Positions 49,136-61,684 of a DNA stretch of 64,000 nt are shown piece after piece. Position 1 is the first letter of the stretch. Every line of letters starts with the position of its first letter. Under the pieces are notes generated by a model, which worked only from the letters and a program-made list of their open reading frames with translations, made no database searches and had not been told where the DNA came from. The stretch is from Megalobrama amblycephala (taxonomy: Eukaryota; Chordata; Actinopteri; Cypriniformes; Xenocyprididae): assembly GCF_018812025.1 (NCBI RefSeq), contig NC_063049.1, positions 6,919,513-6,983,512 on the forward strand. The letters run 5' to 3'. Position numbers and translations under genes: made by a program.

Positions 49136-50014
49136 GAATCAAAAATTGAATTTACCTCGGCATAGTTGAATAACAAGAGTTCAGTACATGGAAAAGACAT
49201 AAGTTGAGTTTCAAACTCCATTGTTTCCTCCTTATTTAAATCTCATTTGTTTAAAAGACCTCCGAAGAACAGGCGAATGTCAACATAACACCGACTGTTA
49301 CGTAACAGTCGGGATCATTAATATGTATGACCCCAATATTTGCATATGCCAGCCCATGTTCAAGGCATTACACAAGGGCAGCCAGTATTAACGTCTGGAT
49401 GTGCACAGCTGAATCATCAGACTAGGTAAGCAAGCATGGACAATAACGAAAAATGGCAGATGGAGCGATAATAACTGACATGATCCATGATAACACGTTT
49501 ATTACTGTATTCACGGAGACAAGAGAGCCGTCGCTATTTTCATTTTTAAACACTTGCAGTCTGTATAATTCATAAACACAACTTCATTCTTTGTAAATCT
49601 CTCCAACAGTGTAGCATTAGCCCGTTAGCCACAGAGCATATAGCCTCAAACTCATTCAGAATCAAATGTAAACATCCAAATAAATACTATACTCACATGA
49701 TCCGATCCGTGCATGCAGCATGCATGACGAACATCTTGTAAAGATCCATTTGAGGGTTATATTAGCTGTGTGAACTTTGTTTATGCACTGTATAATTGTA
49801 CTTATAGTCGAGAGCTCGGGAGGGCAGGGAGCAAGAGATTTAAAGGGGCCGCACAGCCTGAATCGGTGCATAGTTAATGATGCCCCAAAATAGGCAGTTA
49901 AAAAAATTAATTAAAAAAAATCAATGGGGTATTTTGAGCTGAAACTTCACAGACACATTCAGGGGACACCTTAGACTTATATTACATCTTTTGAAAAGAC
50001 GTTCTACGGCACCT
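49136..50014. mobile_element. TTAA-type element, 879 bp (copy 2)
   Basis: The ends AGGTGCCCTAGAA and ttctacggcacct are inverted. Right flank TTAA (50015-50018); left flank now TCAA. Nearly collinear with 44373-45311 (acaccgactgttacgtaacag, cacaagggcagccagtattaacgtctgg). Confidence 0.8.
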
Positions 50015-50429
50015 TTAAATCAGTAGTTTTATATTTATCTGTCATTTTTTATTTGATTATATCATTCGCACTCTTTTTCTTATTAAAGTCTTGTACTTTT
50101 GTCTTTTTGTGTGATTTTCAAATACCTTTTTGCTTCAAATCAAAGTTTGTAATGTTTGTGATTGACCTCGCTGCTGGTTATTTTGGTTCATGGCTTTTAA
50201 AAGAAACCTACATGGGAAAAATTAATGGGAAAGCATTTCTAGAACCAAGGCCGCTGAAAAAGTGAATGGGCACTTCCGTTGGGTGAAAATCGTAAAAAGT
50301 AACATAATTTTTCAAGTCTATAGAACCAACTGTGTGTGACAAGTGCTGAATATTTAGGGTAATTAGAGTTTGTTCATATCACCAACCCTTAAGTATGGTC
50401 AATATTAATATAGTGATGAAAAAATGACT

Positions 50430-50750
50430 GGCCATTATATTCAACAGAAGCACGTTTAATGGTCGTGGCAAAAGCGGTCTTGAGCATGCTGTGCTTGTAA
50501 GTGTGTTGGCGGTTTCTACATGCCATAACAGTGGAGGCCGCAGGTATACACACTGCTGTCAAACTCAATAGAATCACACTACAGCCAGTTAGCTGCAGTC
50601 CTGCAGGGCATCTTGCCCCAATTATGTCCTGACAGAGGTCACAGCCCCACAGACATGACCCTCTGAATTCAGCCCTCCTCTCTCTTGCTCTCTCTGCATT
50701 ATCTGACACACCTACCAGCCTACATATACACAATTAGCATTTGATAAAAA
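50430..50750. other. Unique GC-richer stretch
   Basis: No repeat recognised. An open - strand frame across 50389-50733 shows no known domain. Candidate non-coding conserved sequence only. Confidence 0.2.
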
Positions 50751-50999
50751 TAGTCTTTAGTTATGCAACATTCTTGAAAACTGCTGTGAATTAGAAGGTG
50801 AGGTCAAATGTGAGCATGAGCATAAAGAAGTCACCAAAACAAGTAGTGTTTGAATGATAAGTGTTTTTCAATAGCCAATGGCCCTAACAGTATTTAGAGA
50901 GCAGGGTGGCTGATATTATAATTATAAGAAATGGAACATAAACAAAATTGTGGAAATTAACTTAATAATTATTTCGAATATATTTTAAAATGTAATTTA

Positions 51000-51215
51000 T
51001 TTTTTTTAGCATCATTACTCCAGTCTTCAGTGTCACAGATCCTTCAGAAATCATTCTAATATGATGATTTGATGCTCAAGAAATATTTCTGATAATTATC
51101 AATGTTGAAAATTTAAAATTTGTGGTGAAACCGTGATACTTTTTTCCAGAATTCTTTGATGAATAGAAAGCTCAAAAGAATGGCATTTATTTGTAATTAA
51201 TGCCCCTACTTCAAT
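51000..51215 (-). mobile_element. ACTACCGTTCAAAAG family fragment, inverted
   Basis: Complementary family words in reverse order (agcatcattactccagtcttcagtgtcac; attctaatatgatgatttgatgctcaag; gaatagaaag). Confidence 0.7.
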
Positions 51216-51813
51216 GTAAATATATCTTTGTCTGTTTTATTGTCCACTAGGTAAAAATCTCATGTTGAATCACTAATCACAAAAGTAAGCACACCTCTCC
51301 TCAACAAGCTACATGATCTGAGGTACGATTCATGGCATGAAGTTTAATAAGAGTTAGAAAACAAGACTAATACATCAATGCACACTCTATTAACAAATAA
51401 ACACACACACACAGAGAGAGTATGACTTTTCTGCCGGTAGTTGGATGACATTGTCTCCAATAGTGAATTTATATCTCAAAAATCATTCACGTGCATGAAT
51501 AGCGTCTCACCTCTCACACAATAGCCACAGTAACACCCAACTGGACATGACATGATTTTGACTTTTCTAAATTAAGCCTTTTTAGAGTGAGAAATCAGAG
51601 GTCTAGATATGTGTGTTGCAAAAGTGAAGTGAAATAGCATTCAAAAGCACTATAAAAGTACCAAAGTGGCCCATACTTACATTTGCTATATTCCAAGTTT
51701 TTGGATTGATCATCTTCCCCTCTAGTGGCCTGTCAACCGTTGTGACCAGATCATTGAGTCAGTGAGTTGAACTTGAGAACCAGATCAGTCTTATTTTCAT
51801 TGAATAATGACAT

Positions 51814-52579
51814 AAAGTGTTAGTTCACCCAAAAATGAAAATTCTGTCATTAATTACTCACCCTCATGTCGTTCCACACCCGTAAGACCTTCGTTCATCT
51901 TTACAACACAAATTAAGAGATCTTTGATGAAATCCGAGAGGTATATGACTCCTCCATAGACAGCAATATGATCAAAACTTTTAAGGTCCAGAAAGGTACT
52001 AAAGACATTGTTAAACACTTGACGTGACTGCTGTGGTTCAACCTTAATTTTATGAAGCGACGAGAATACTTTTTGTGCGTAAAAACAAAACAAAAAATAA
52101 TGACTTTATTCAACTATCTCTTCTCTTCCCTGTCATTATCCTTAAGCAGTTGACGCAGTAAGCACAGTGAAGGCTTCCGTGTTTACATCTGAATGCTGGC
52201 TCAGTATTGGCCAAAGCTGATCACATGAGCAGCGTGTGATGAACCTGGAAGCGCTGAACGTAAACAGCATAGGAGAATGACACAGAAGAGAAGATTTGTT
52301 GAATAAAGTCATTATTTTTGTTTTGTTTTTGCGCACAAAAAGTATTCTCGTCACTTCATAAAATTAAGGTTGAACCACTGCAATCACGTCAAGTGTTTTA
52401 ACAATGTCTTTAGTACCTTTCTGGACCTTGAAAGTGTTGATTATATTGCTGTCTATGGATGAGAATATACCTCTCTGATTCATCAAAAATATCTTAATTT
52501 GTGTTCCGAAGATGAACAAAGGTCTTATGGTTGTGGAACGACATGAGATTGAGTAATTAATGACAGAATTTTCATTTTT
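51814..52579. mobile_element. TTAA-family foldback MITE, decayed ends
   Basis: Left agtgttagttcacccaaaaatg; the right end stops at gaattttcatttttg and lacks the last bases. The arms pair over hundreds of bases (gacgagaatactttttgtgcg pairs with cgcacaaaaagtattctcgtc). Same family as 28057-28835. Confidence 0.8.
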
Positions 52580-54080
52580 GACTTTGATGTAGCATAGTCA
52601 AATGGTTTTGTATGGTTATGGTGCAACTTCACAAAACCAACAAGGTGTGTAGATAAGAACAAAGGCATTTTTTAAGGCAAAATCAGCAACACTTATAGAG
52701 TTCAGAAATTAAATGATCAGAAAGTGGAACTGGGGAAAATTATACTTTTTTATTTTGCCAAAGCGTTGTCACACAGGCCTTCCTCAGGCCTAAAAGACTG
52801 CAAATAGAGGAAACTTCTTTATATACAAACACTTATAACTAGGGATGGGTACCGAAACCCGGTATTAAATTGACCCCGGGGCTAAATTTTGAAAGACCGG
52901 TGTATCGATAAGCTCTGACGTTAACGGTTCTGCTATCGGTACTGGAGAAATTATGAAGAAAATACACGTGCATTTATTATTGCTATATAGACATTATCTT
53001 GCAGATTCTATCTCGCCAGAGTCGCCAGCTGTTTCTATATGCAATAATATTAGGACATTTGTCCATGATGCATTTTTGCTTTCGCAAGAAGAGAGATCGC
53101 GCTCACGCAGAGAAGCTACAGCGCGCGCAGCCGCTCACATGAAAGCCCTGTTTAGCCTAATGGTGACGATTGAGGAGAGAACTAAAAAACTAAACGTCTG
53201 CATACACTTTAGGCCTGTGCTTTGATATTAAGCTAATTTTATTTTTGATTTTGATGTTGGCTTTCAAGGATCATCAGAAAGAAGATATCTGAGGTAAAAC
53301 TATTAAAAACTTGCCGCGTTTCGTCTGGCACACCTTCATTCTCTTCACAGCTGCGCGCGTTCGTTCCTCCCTAAACTCAAACTTAAGGTAAGAATCAGCA
53401 CAGTCGGTGATTGTTGTAAAATGCAGTCTTTACTGTTGCTAAATTGCAGTAAATGTTTGAAAATTATCAACGTTTAAAACGTTGAAAGCACAATAATCCG
53501 CGCAAGAGACGCTGTTCCTCAGGCTGAATTGCGGCGCGCGCTTCAAAACGGATCGCAAGTAGACAAACAAATTACACGTTGGGCTTCAGGTGCACGTCCA
53601 AAAGATCAAATACACACAATAGTATGTTAAAATTACCGGATTGGAGTGTGTTTAGCTACATACATGCAGTTTATATCGGAAGTGTACATGAACAGCTGGG
53701 AGAAAATACGATGTGTGTTAATATCTATTGTCTTAAAGTGACAGCAGTCACCTTCTGACAATTATGCCATCAGTGTTAATCAAACAACAAAATGCAAAGA
53801 GAAAATCACTCACAGCACTTCTTCTGAATATAGTTAGCTTTAATAAGAGTTAATCTATTAATTTATACTGTGAAAACCATGCAGTGTCACTTTACATTTG
53901 GTTACTTAGATTTCTTTTATAGGCTAGGCCTATATTACTTACATGAACACAATGACAAATGAAAGTACTTTATTTCATTTGTGTCTTTGTTTTATTGTAT
54001 TTGGCAGTTTGTTTCTTTGTTCATATTCTTACTGTATCTTATATAAAACACCAAAAATGCCAGACACTATATAATAATAT

Positions 54081-57000
54081 AGCTGCAAGCAGCAATTACG
54101 GGGCCAAGCACAAAAACGGCACAAGAAGCCAGCCAACACGGCTGGGAGCATCAGACCAACAGCAGCAGTGAGCAATTAGAAAAAAAAGTTATTAGCATTT
54201 TTGTCAATTTTGTTATAACTTTTGACCACAAGGTGGCGCTGGTCCGAAACTTCTCAGGCTCCTTCAGGGCATTGTCCTGATGACACATACCAAATTTATG
54301 AATTTTGGTCAAACCCATCAGAAGTTATAAGCAAAAATAGCCATTTTTTATATCTCCACTCCAGTAGGTGGCGCTGCGTCGAAACACTGTATAATGCCTC
54401 AGGTCATGCTTGTGATGACACGTACCAAGTTTGGTCTGAATATGATAAAGCATTGCAGAGATACAGCTTCGAGTCATTTTTGCATCATATCTCAAATTCT
54501 TTGCTCTGGTATACGAAAACGGTTTGACTTATCAACTTCAAATCCATAACTTTCTGTCGGCATGGTCTGAAGATCATACAGTTCAATTTTGGTGAAAATC
54601 GGAGCAACGGTCTACGAGGAGTTTGAAAAAGTAAGATTTTAAGGAAAAACAATACAGCGGACAGGAAGTTCAGCTGACTATAGCAAATGTGATATCTATG
54701 TTCTCAGCATGACCCAAGGAATCTACAGAGACCAGTTTCATTACAATCGGTTAATACAGTCAAAAGTTATTACCATTTTTGTAAATTTTGTTATAACTTT
54801 TGACCACAAGGTGGCGCTGGTCCGAAACTTCTCTGGGTCCTTCAGGACATTGTGCTGATGACGCATACCGAGTTTCATAACGATACGCTAATGCGTTCGT
54901 AAAATACAGCATTTTAGCACAAAAATTTAAATGGCCGACAGCCAAAATGTCCGATATGGGAAAATTTGATATCATTCGACTCGGCATGATGCCCCAAATC
55001 AAAACGAGACCAAATTCATGATTTTTGGCCAAACCCATCAGAAGTTATAAGCAAAAAAAGGCATTTTTCATATCTCCGCACCACTAGGTGGCGCTGCGCC
55101 GAAACGCTGCATGTTGCCTCAGGTCATGCTTGTGATGATAGGTACCAAGTTTGGTCTGAATATGTCAAAGCATTGTAGAGATACAGCTTCAAGAGTAATT
55201 TTTGCATCATGCCTCAAATTCTTTGCTCCGGTATACGAAAACGGTTTGACTTATCGACTTGAAATGCATAACTTTTTGTCGGCATGGTCTGAAGATGATA
55301 CGGTTCAATTTTGGTGAAAATCGGAGCAACGGTCTAGGAGGAGTTCGAAAAAGTAGGTTTATAAAGAAAAACAATACAGCGGACAGGAAGTTCAGCTAAC
55401 TATGGAAAATTTGATATCAATGTTCTCAACATGACCCAAGGAATCAACTGAGACCAGTTTCATTACAATCAGTTAATATAGTCAAACGTTATTAACATTT
55501 TTGTAAATGTTGTTATAAATTTTGACCACAAGGTGGCGCTGTTGCGAAACTCCTCAGGCTCCTTCAGGGCATTGTCCTGATAACCCATACCGAGGTTCTT
55601 AATGATACGCTAATGCATTCATAAAATACAGCATTTTAGAAAAAAATTCAAAATGGCTGACAGACCAAATGGCCGATATGAGAAAATTGGATATCATTCG
55701 ATTTGACATGATTCCCCAAATCTAACGAGACCAAATTTATGTTTTTTGGTCAAACCCATCAGAAGTTATAAGCAAAAATAGCCATTTTTCATATCTCCAC
55801 TCCAGTAGGTGGCGCTGTGCCGAAACACTGCATGATGTCTCAGGTCATGCTTGTGATGACATGTACCAATTTTGGTCTGAATATGATAAAGCATTGCAGA
55901 GATACAACTTCAAGAGTCGTTTTTGCATTCTGCCTCAAATTTTTTGCTCCGGTATACGAAAACGGTTTGATGTGTCGACTTGAAATCCATAACTTTTTGT
56001 CAGCATGGTCTGAAGATGATATGGTTCAATTTTGGTGAAAATCGGAGCAACGGTCTAGGAGGAGTTCGAAAAAGTAGGTTTTTAAAGAAAAACAATATGG
56101 CGGACAGGAAGTTTAGCTGACTATGGCAAATTTGATATCTATGTTCTCAGCATGACCCAAGGAATCTACTGTGACCAGTTTCATTACAATGAGTTAAAAT
56201 AGTGATAAGTTATTAGCATTTTTGTAAATTTTGTTATAACTTTTGACCACAAGGTGGCGCTGGTCCGAAACTTCTCAGGCTCCTTCAGAGCATTGAGCTG
56301 ATGACCCATACCGAGTTTCGTAACGATATGCTAATGCGTTCGTAAAATACAGCATTTTAGCACAAAATTCAAAATGGCCGACGGCCAAAATGTCCGATAT
56401 GGGAAAATTGGTTAGCATTCGACTCAGCATGATGCCCCCAATCCAACGAGACCAAATTTATGATTTTTGGCCAAACCCATCAGAAGTTATAAGCAAAAAC
56501 ATAAATTTTTCATATCTCCGCACCACTAGGTGGCGCTGCGCCGAAACGCTGCATGTTGCCTCAGGTCATGCTTGTGATGACAGGTACCAAGTTTGGTCTG
56601 AATACGATAAAGCGTTTCGGAGATACAGTCTTATGTCTATTTTCACAAGCACTACGTACAATTTGTTCGCGTGTTTTTCGAAAACGGTTTGAGGAATCAA
56701 CTTGAATTCCATAACTTTTTGTCGGCATGGTCTGAAGATGATCTGGTTCAATTTTCGTGAAAATCGGAGTAACGGCCTAGGAGGAGTTCGAAAAAGTACG
56801 TTTTTCAGAAAATTCAAAATGGCGGAAAAATTTTCATGACGGAAAATGACGTCATATGGTGCAATCGATTCGTCTTGACCCAAGGAATCAGAGGAAAAAA
56901 GACTTACGGTTCTAGCACTTACGGTTCAAAAGTTATTAGCATAAACATAAGTGCAACTTTGGACAGCTGGTGGCGCTAGAGGGATTGAGATAGAGACTCC

Positions 57001-57203
57001 AAATTTGCTATGAACATAGCTCAGACTGTCCTCTAACTGTGTGCCAAATTTCATAACTTTCCCGCAAGCGGTTCTATGGGCTGTCATAGACTTCAAGAGC
57101 GGAAGAAGAAGAAGAAGAAGAAGAAGAAGAATAATAATAAAAAAAAAAAAAGAACGCCAACAATAACAATAGGTGCCTCCGCACCTTCGGTGCTTGGCCC
57201 CTA
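54081..57203. mobile_element. Nested element made of tandem repeats of about 720 bp
   Basis: Starts agctgcaagcagcaattacgGGGGCCAAGCAC-like (TIR at 54100-54111) and ends gtgcttggcccc (57190-57201). Inside, the block ttttgaccacaaggtggcgct recurs at about 54220, 54796, 55519 and 56240, giving one short and then about 720-bp periods. Each carries aaaatggccgac, aggtggcgctgcg and tggtctgaagatgat. Open frames of about 70-110 codons repeat with the unit and are non-genic. Confidence 0.85.
57100..57131. repeat. (GAA)n then (ATA)n microsatellite
   Basis: A gaagaagaag run near the right end of the nested element. Confidence 0.9.
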
Positions 57204-57220
57204 ATAAAGCAAAGTTAATT

Positions 57221-57223
57221 CAG

Positions 57224-57271
<48 letters not shown>
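57221..57271. repeat. (CT)n(TA)n microsatellite
   Basis: Between the nested element's end and the right arm of the hAT-like element. Confidence 0.93.
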
Positions 57272-57272
<1 letters not shown>

Positions 57273-57379
57273 ACAAAAAGTACCGATAAGAATACCGTTA
57301 AAGTACCGGATCGATAAGCAGTATCGGTAAGAGTAGTAATACCGTTAAATCCTTAACGATACCCATCCCTACTTATAAC

Positions 57380-58300
57380 TGACCAATGAGAAAGTTAAAA
57401 CAGGTGGTATAATATCCTCCAATCGCGTAACATATCAGAAAATACAAAGACTTGATTCAAACTTACAGTTAACCAATATAGTCAAATGGGTGGTTTTGAA
57501 ACTTTTATGATGTATTTGCGTTTTGATGCTTGAAAGTTTTAATTTTGTGCATTCCATAGAAGAATATTTTAAAAGAAGGGTTGTAATATTTGCTAAACTG
57601 CACTGTTGGAATTGCTGACCTCTATTTAAACAGAGGGCAAGAAAGTGACAGTTGTTTAACCAGAGCAAAGTATGAAGGAGAGAAAGAGAGTGAGAAATAA
57701 TTGAGAGAGAGCAACACTAAGACAGAAAGAGGAGTATGAAACACCAAAGGAAGCAGTAGATGGCAGTATTGATCTCCATCATGTTTCTAAAAAAGATTCT
57801 CTGTCTCTCTCTGTGAGTGTGTGTGTGGATTAGCAGAGTGTAAGGAGGCACTCTCTCTCTGGTTTATCTCTGTGCTGTTGACATCTTAAGAGAAAAGAGT
57901 AACACTAACCACTGGCCCATAATCCCCTGGGAGGCAGACTGCTTTCTAAAAACACAGGTCTGTCTTTCAGCAGCGTGTGTACAATACTGTGAGAACATCA
58001 CACTCTGTGGCTGGTGCATAATCTTCAGATTTGTAAAATAACTTATAATTTGTAAAATAACACAAATTCACTGTGGTCCCTCTTATTGTTTGCAAATCAG
58101 CAAGTACCATATAAACCTCAGAACCGAATCTCAGAATATTTGTGTCTGTATAAACTGAACTGACTCCACAAACAGGTTGCTTCTGCATTTTCACCTCAGC
58201 TCTAATCACATCAGTCATTCAGCTCAGTTCTATCATTAAACTCCAACAAAACAATTTGACTTTAGTGAACCATGATGGCGGACTCAAAAACACTGTGTTT
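57380..58300. other. Stretch without recognised gene
   Basis: No repeat ends or family match. A - strand open frame (57967-58218) was not recognised. Confidence 0.3.
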
Positions 58301-58319
58301 GTCTTTAAGGCATCAAATT

Positions 58320-60410
58320 ACACTAACAGAGCTGACATAATGCTGATAGTAACAGATTTAAAAGTAACAGACCTGTTAGCAACAAATCTCATGGTACCAG
58401 AGCTGACATGCTTCAAGCTCTCCTGGGATGCTCCTACTTGCTGTACAAGTTCAAATAATAAGAAAAAATAAATAAATCTTATCTATATTAGATTGCCTGT
58501 TTAAGTGATTTTGGCCAGAATATAATGGATGCATCAAAGAATGTCATATTCTTTATTAATGCTAGTTTATCAAAATGGAGATTTTATTTATAATTGAGGT
58601 CTTATCTAACAGAGCTAATGGTAACATAATTGGTAGTAACACACAAGATAGTAACAGACATTACAGGTAAATAATAAAGAAGAGGTAACAGAGGTGACAG
58701 TAACGGAACTGGTTTAAAAAGATTTGATAGCAAAAAAGCTGATAGTAACAGAGCTAACAGAAACAGAGCTGACAGTAACAGAGGTGACATTAACTACCCT
58801 GAATATAACAGACAAAGCTGAATTTAAGAGACCAGACAGTAACAGATTTGACAGTAACATCTGATGGTATAACTGATAATAACAGAGTTGATAGTAAAAG
58901 GGCTGACAGTAACATTCTTTATCTAATTTAGCTGACAGAAACATACATGACAGTAACAGGCATTACAGATACAAAGGAGGTAACAGAGCTGATCTTAACA
59001 GAGATGACAGTAATGGAACTGATGTTAAAAGATCTGATAGCAACAAATCTGATGGTAAAAGACAGTTGCAAAGCAAACAATATCGTCACTGATAGTAAAA
59101 GAGCTTACAGTAACAGCGCTGATAGTAACAGAGGTAACGGTAACAGACCTGAACATAACAAACATGATAGTAACAATGCTGATTTTAACAGAACTGATGG
59201 TAACAGTGATGACAGTAACAGCCTAGAATAGCTGACAGTAACAGAGCTGTCAGTAAAATCTGATATTATAACAGATATTAAGCTGAATTTAACATAGCTG
59301 ATGCTAACAGGGGTGAATGGGAGAGCCTAAAGTCTAACTGAAAGTAAAAGAGTTAACAGTTATAGAGTTGATAGTAACAGAGTTGACAGTAACAAACCTA
59401 AATATAACAGGCAGGATAGTGACAGCTGATTTTAACCGTCATGACAGTAATAGAGCTAACAGAGTTGATAGTAGCAAAATTAATTATAACAGAAAGGATA
59501 GTAACAAAGCTGATAGTGACAGTGGTGACAGTAACAAACCTAGATATGACATAATAGTAAAAGAGCTGATGGTAACAGAGCTGTAAATTACAGCTGATAG
59601 TATAACTGATATTAACAGAGCTGACAGTAACAGCTGATATTATACAGTAACTGAGTAACAGTGCTAACAGTCACAGAGCAAACAGTAAGAGTTGATAGTA
59701 ATAAGGAGAGTTGATATTGAGTTGATAAAGAGTTGATATTAACAGAGCTGACAGTAACAGCTGATATTATACAGTAACTGAGTAACAGTGCTAACAGTCA
59801 CAGAGCAAACAGTAAGAGTGGATAGTAATAATGATGACAGTAAAAACCTAAATATGACAGAGGATAGTGACAAAGTTTTAACAGACATGACAGTAACAGA
59901 GCTAACAGAGTTGATAGTAACAGAGTTGACAGTAGCAAAATTAATTATAACAGAAAGGATAGTAACAAAGCTGATAGTGACAGTGGTGACAGTAACAAAC
60001 CTAGATATGACATAATAGTAAAAGAGCTGATGGTAACAGAGCTGTAAATAACAGCTGATAGTATAACTGATATTAACAGAGCTGACAGGAACAGCTAATA
60101 TAATACAGTAACTGAGTAACAGTGCTAACAGTCACAGAGCAAACAGTAAGAGTTGATAGTAATAAGGATGACAGTAAAAACCTAAATATGACAGAGGATA
60201 GTGACAAAGTTTTAACAGACATGACAGTAACAGAGCTGACTGTAACTGATAGTTACAGAGCTGATAGCAACCAAGATGATAGTAGCAGAGGTGACAGTAA
60301 CAAACCTTAATATATCAGACATGATAGTAACATAGCTGATTTTAAGAGAGCTGATAGTAACAAACTAACAGTAACAGCTATAGTAACAGCTATAATAACA
60401 GTTGACAGTT
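58320..60410. repeat. 2.1-kb minisatellite, unit about CTGACAGTAACAGAG
   Basis: Well over a hundred degenerate copies of a 12-15 base unit (agctgatagtaacag, acagtaacagag). Within it a 300-400-bp block starting at acagtaactgagtaacagtg recurs at about 59647, 59772 and 60107, so units were also duplicated as higher-order blocks. Open frames read MTVTELT-like only because of the repeat. Confidence 0.95.
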
Positions 60411-60527
60411 CAGATGTTAACTCTGTAGAAGCCAAAGAGGCCTTCATAACGGAGTCATTTCTTTATCCAGTCAAAGCTATATTTATACATGAGCTCACCT
60501 TCAAAGAATCCATTGGACCTTTTTTTT

Positions 60528-60604
60528 CTGTATGCAGGTCTTCATCAGGTCAATGGTGTACACAGCTGTCGCTCCTGTTGCTTCTCAAGACAACCGAGTA
60601 AATG
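60528..60604 (-). pseudogene. slc25a12: slc25a12-like relic: first carrier signature
   Basis: The - strand reads ATGATAVYTIDLMKTCIQ, aligning with GAVGATAVYPIDLVKTRMQ at the first transmembrane helix of the aspartate/glutamate carriers. The signature Pro is Thr and the Arg is Cys. The sequence then runs into a lysine-coding A-run and a stop. Upstream bases still resemble the codons for FTLGSVAG but are out of frame. It lies 17.5 kb from the C-terminal fragments, on the same strand and in the expected order. Confidence 0.8.
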
Positions 60605-61268
60605 TGTCAATCAAACCCTGTGCACTCTCCATCAGTATTCAGACACATGCACACATACACTCATAGTCAAAATATGAACTCTGAACTACACACTCACACA
60701 GAGACAGAACCTCACACACTCAGAGCAGATGTCAATCAAAATATGAACTTCCTGCTGCCACAAACATGCAAATGAGAGTGAATCTGTTTGCAGGGCAAAT
60801 CTGCAGGCTAGGTTTAAATGGCTATTGATGGAATTGCTCACCTTTGTACTATCTCTCGTTCTCTATCCTTTACTATTTGTGGAGCATTTAACAAAATCAA
60901 TATATTAAATGTTTAGTTCCATTTCCCCCTCCTTTTCCATAAAATAAAAGCCATATGGAGTTTTGAACAACATCTGATTAAATTATGTCAGACTCCTCAA
61001 AAGGAAATATTTATAAAGCGACAAAATAACGTTTTATATTCACTGTGAAAAAATGTCTAAAGTTGTATTTAGGGTTGTTAAGTGCTAATTACAATGATCT
61101 TAATTTAACAACAATAGATGTATGTGTGCGTGTCTGAGAGAGAGAGTATGACTTTGTGTGAGCATGTACTTTATGTGCACTAGCTCTGTGTGCAATAAAA
61201 CCGTTACTGAATGTGTGTTTGTGGCAGACAACACTGTGCTCTTTTGATTTGTATCTTTTGTTACCTGC

Positions 61269-61460
61269 TCAGGAGACACTGTCACGACACACCATAGCCA
61301 CATTCTTGTATGCGGGTTTGGTAAGAAAGCATCTGTCATGGGCATCAGTGGGAATGTAAATTAAGTCATGAGTGCAGCAGCAAGTGACAGTCTCAGAAAC
61401 ATACTTCTGTTTGGTGTGAGCTAGTGCAATGACTGCTGCTCGAAAACACAAAAAGAGAGG
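61269..61460 (-). other. Unrecognised open segment
   Basis: The - strand frame reads FRAAVIALAHTKQKYVSETV then CCCTHDLIYIPTDAHDRCFL. A pyrimidine-rich acceptor-like sequence (ctttttgtgttttcgagcag) precedes it and AG/gtaaca follows, but a TGA falls just before that donor. Protein-like but unidentified. Confidence 0.2.
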
Positions 61461-61599
61461 AAGAGTACTGTTTTTATTACACAGTACATTGTAAAAAGTG
61501 GTAATCAACACATGTTGTTACATTGAAGAGCTATTTGATTAAACCCATGAAAGATGGTTTTGTTGCAATAAATTAATGTATTTAGGTTAATTCAGTGAT

Positions 61600-61630
61600 G
61601 TTATTATATTATATTATATTATATTATATA
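61600..61630. repeat. (ATATT)n microsatellite
   Basis: Pentamer repeat tattatattatatt. Confidence 0.85.
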
Positions 61631-61684
61631 TACCAATTTTTCACCTTTCTTACCATTAAAAAGGTTGGGGCCTGAAATAAAAAA

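Larger units (their letters stand above)
52840..57371. mobile_element. hAT-like transposon, 4.5 kb including nested insert
   Basis: Perfect 8-bp direct repeats CTTATAAC at 52832-52839 and 57372-57379. The ends TAGGGATGGGTACCG and cgatacccatcccta are inverted, and sub-terminal ggtatcg/accgata words occur at both ends. No clear hAT transposase; the only notable open frame (52953-53225) was not recognised. A second element occupies 54081-57203. Confidence 0.85.

Noticed and set aside
54222..56883. Several open frames of 70-105 codons on both strands
   Set aside because: They recur with the 720-bp tandem unit and differ by indels; no domain. Repeat translation.
58602..60310. Open frames reading MTVTELTVTEL-like or DSNKADSNRG-like
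   Set aside because: Direct translation of the CTGACAGTAACAGAG minisatellite.
59368..60310. Possible CRISPR-like array
   Set aside because: Repeats are short, degenerate and contiguous without unique spacers, and the host is a vertebrate; a minisatellite.
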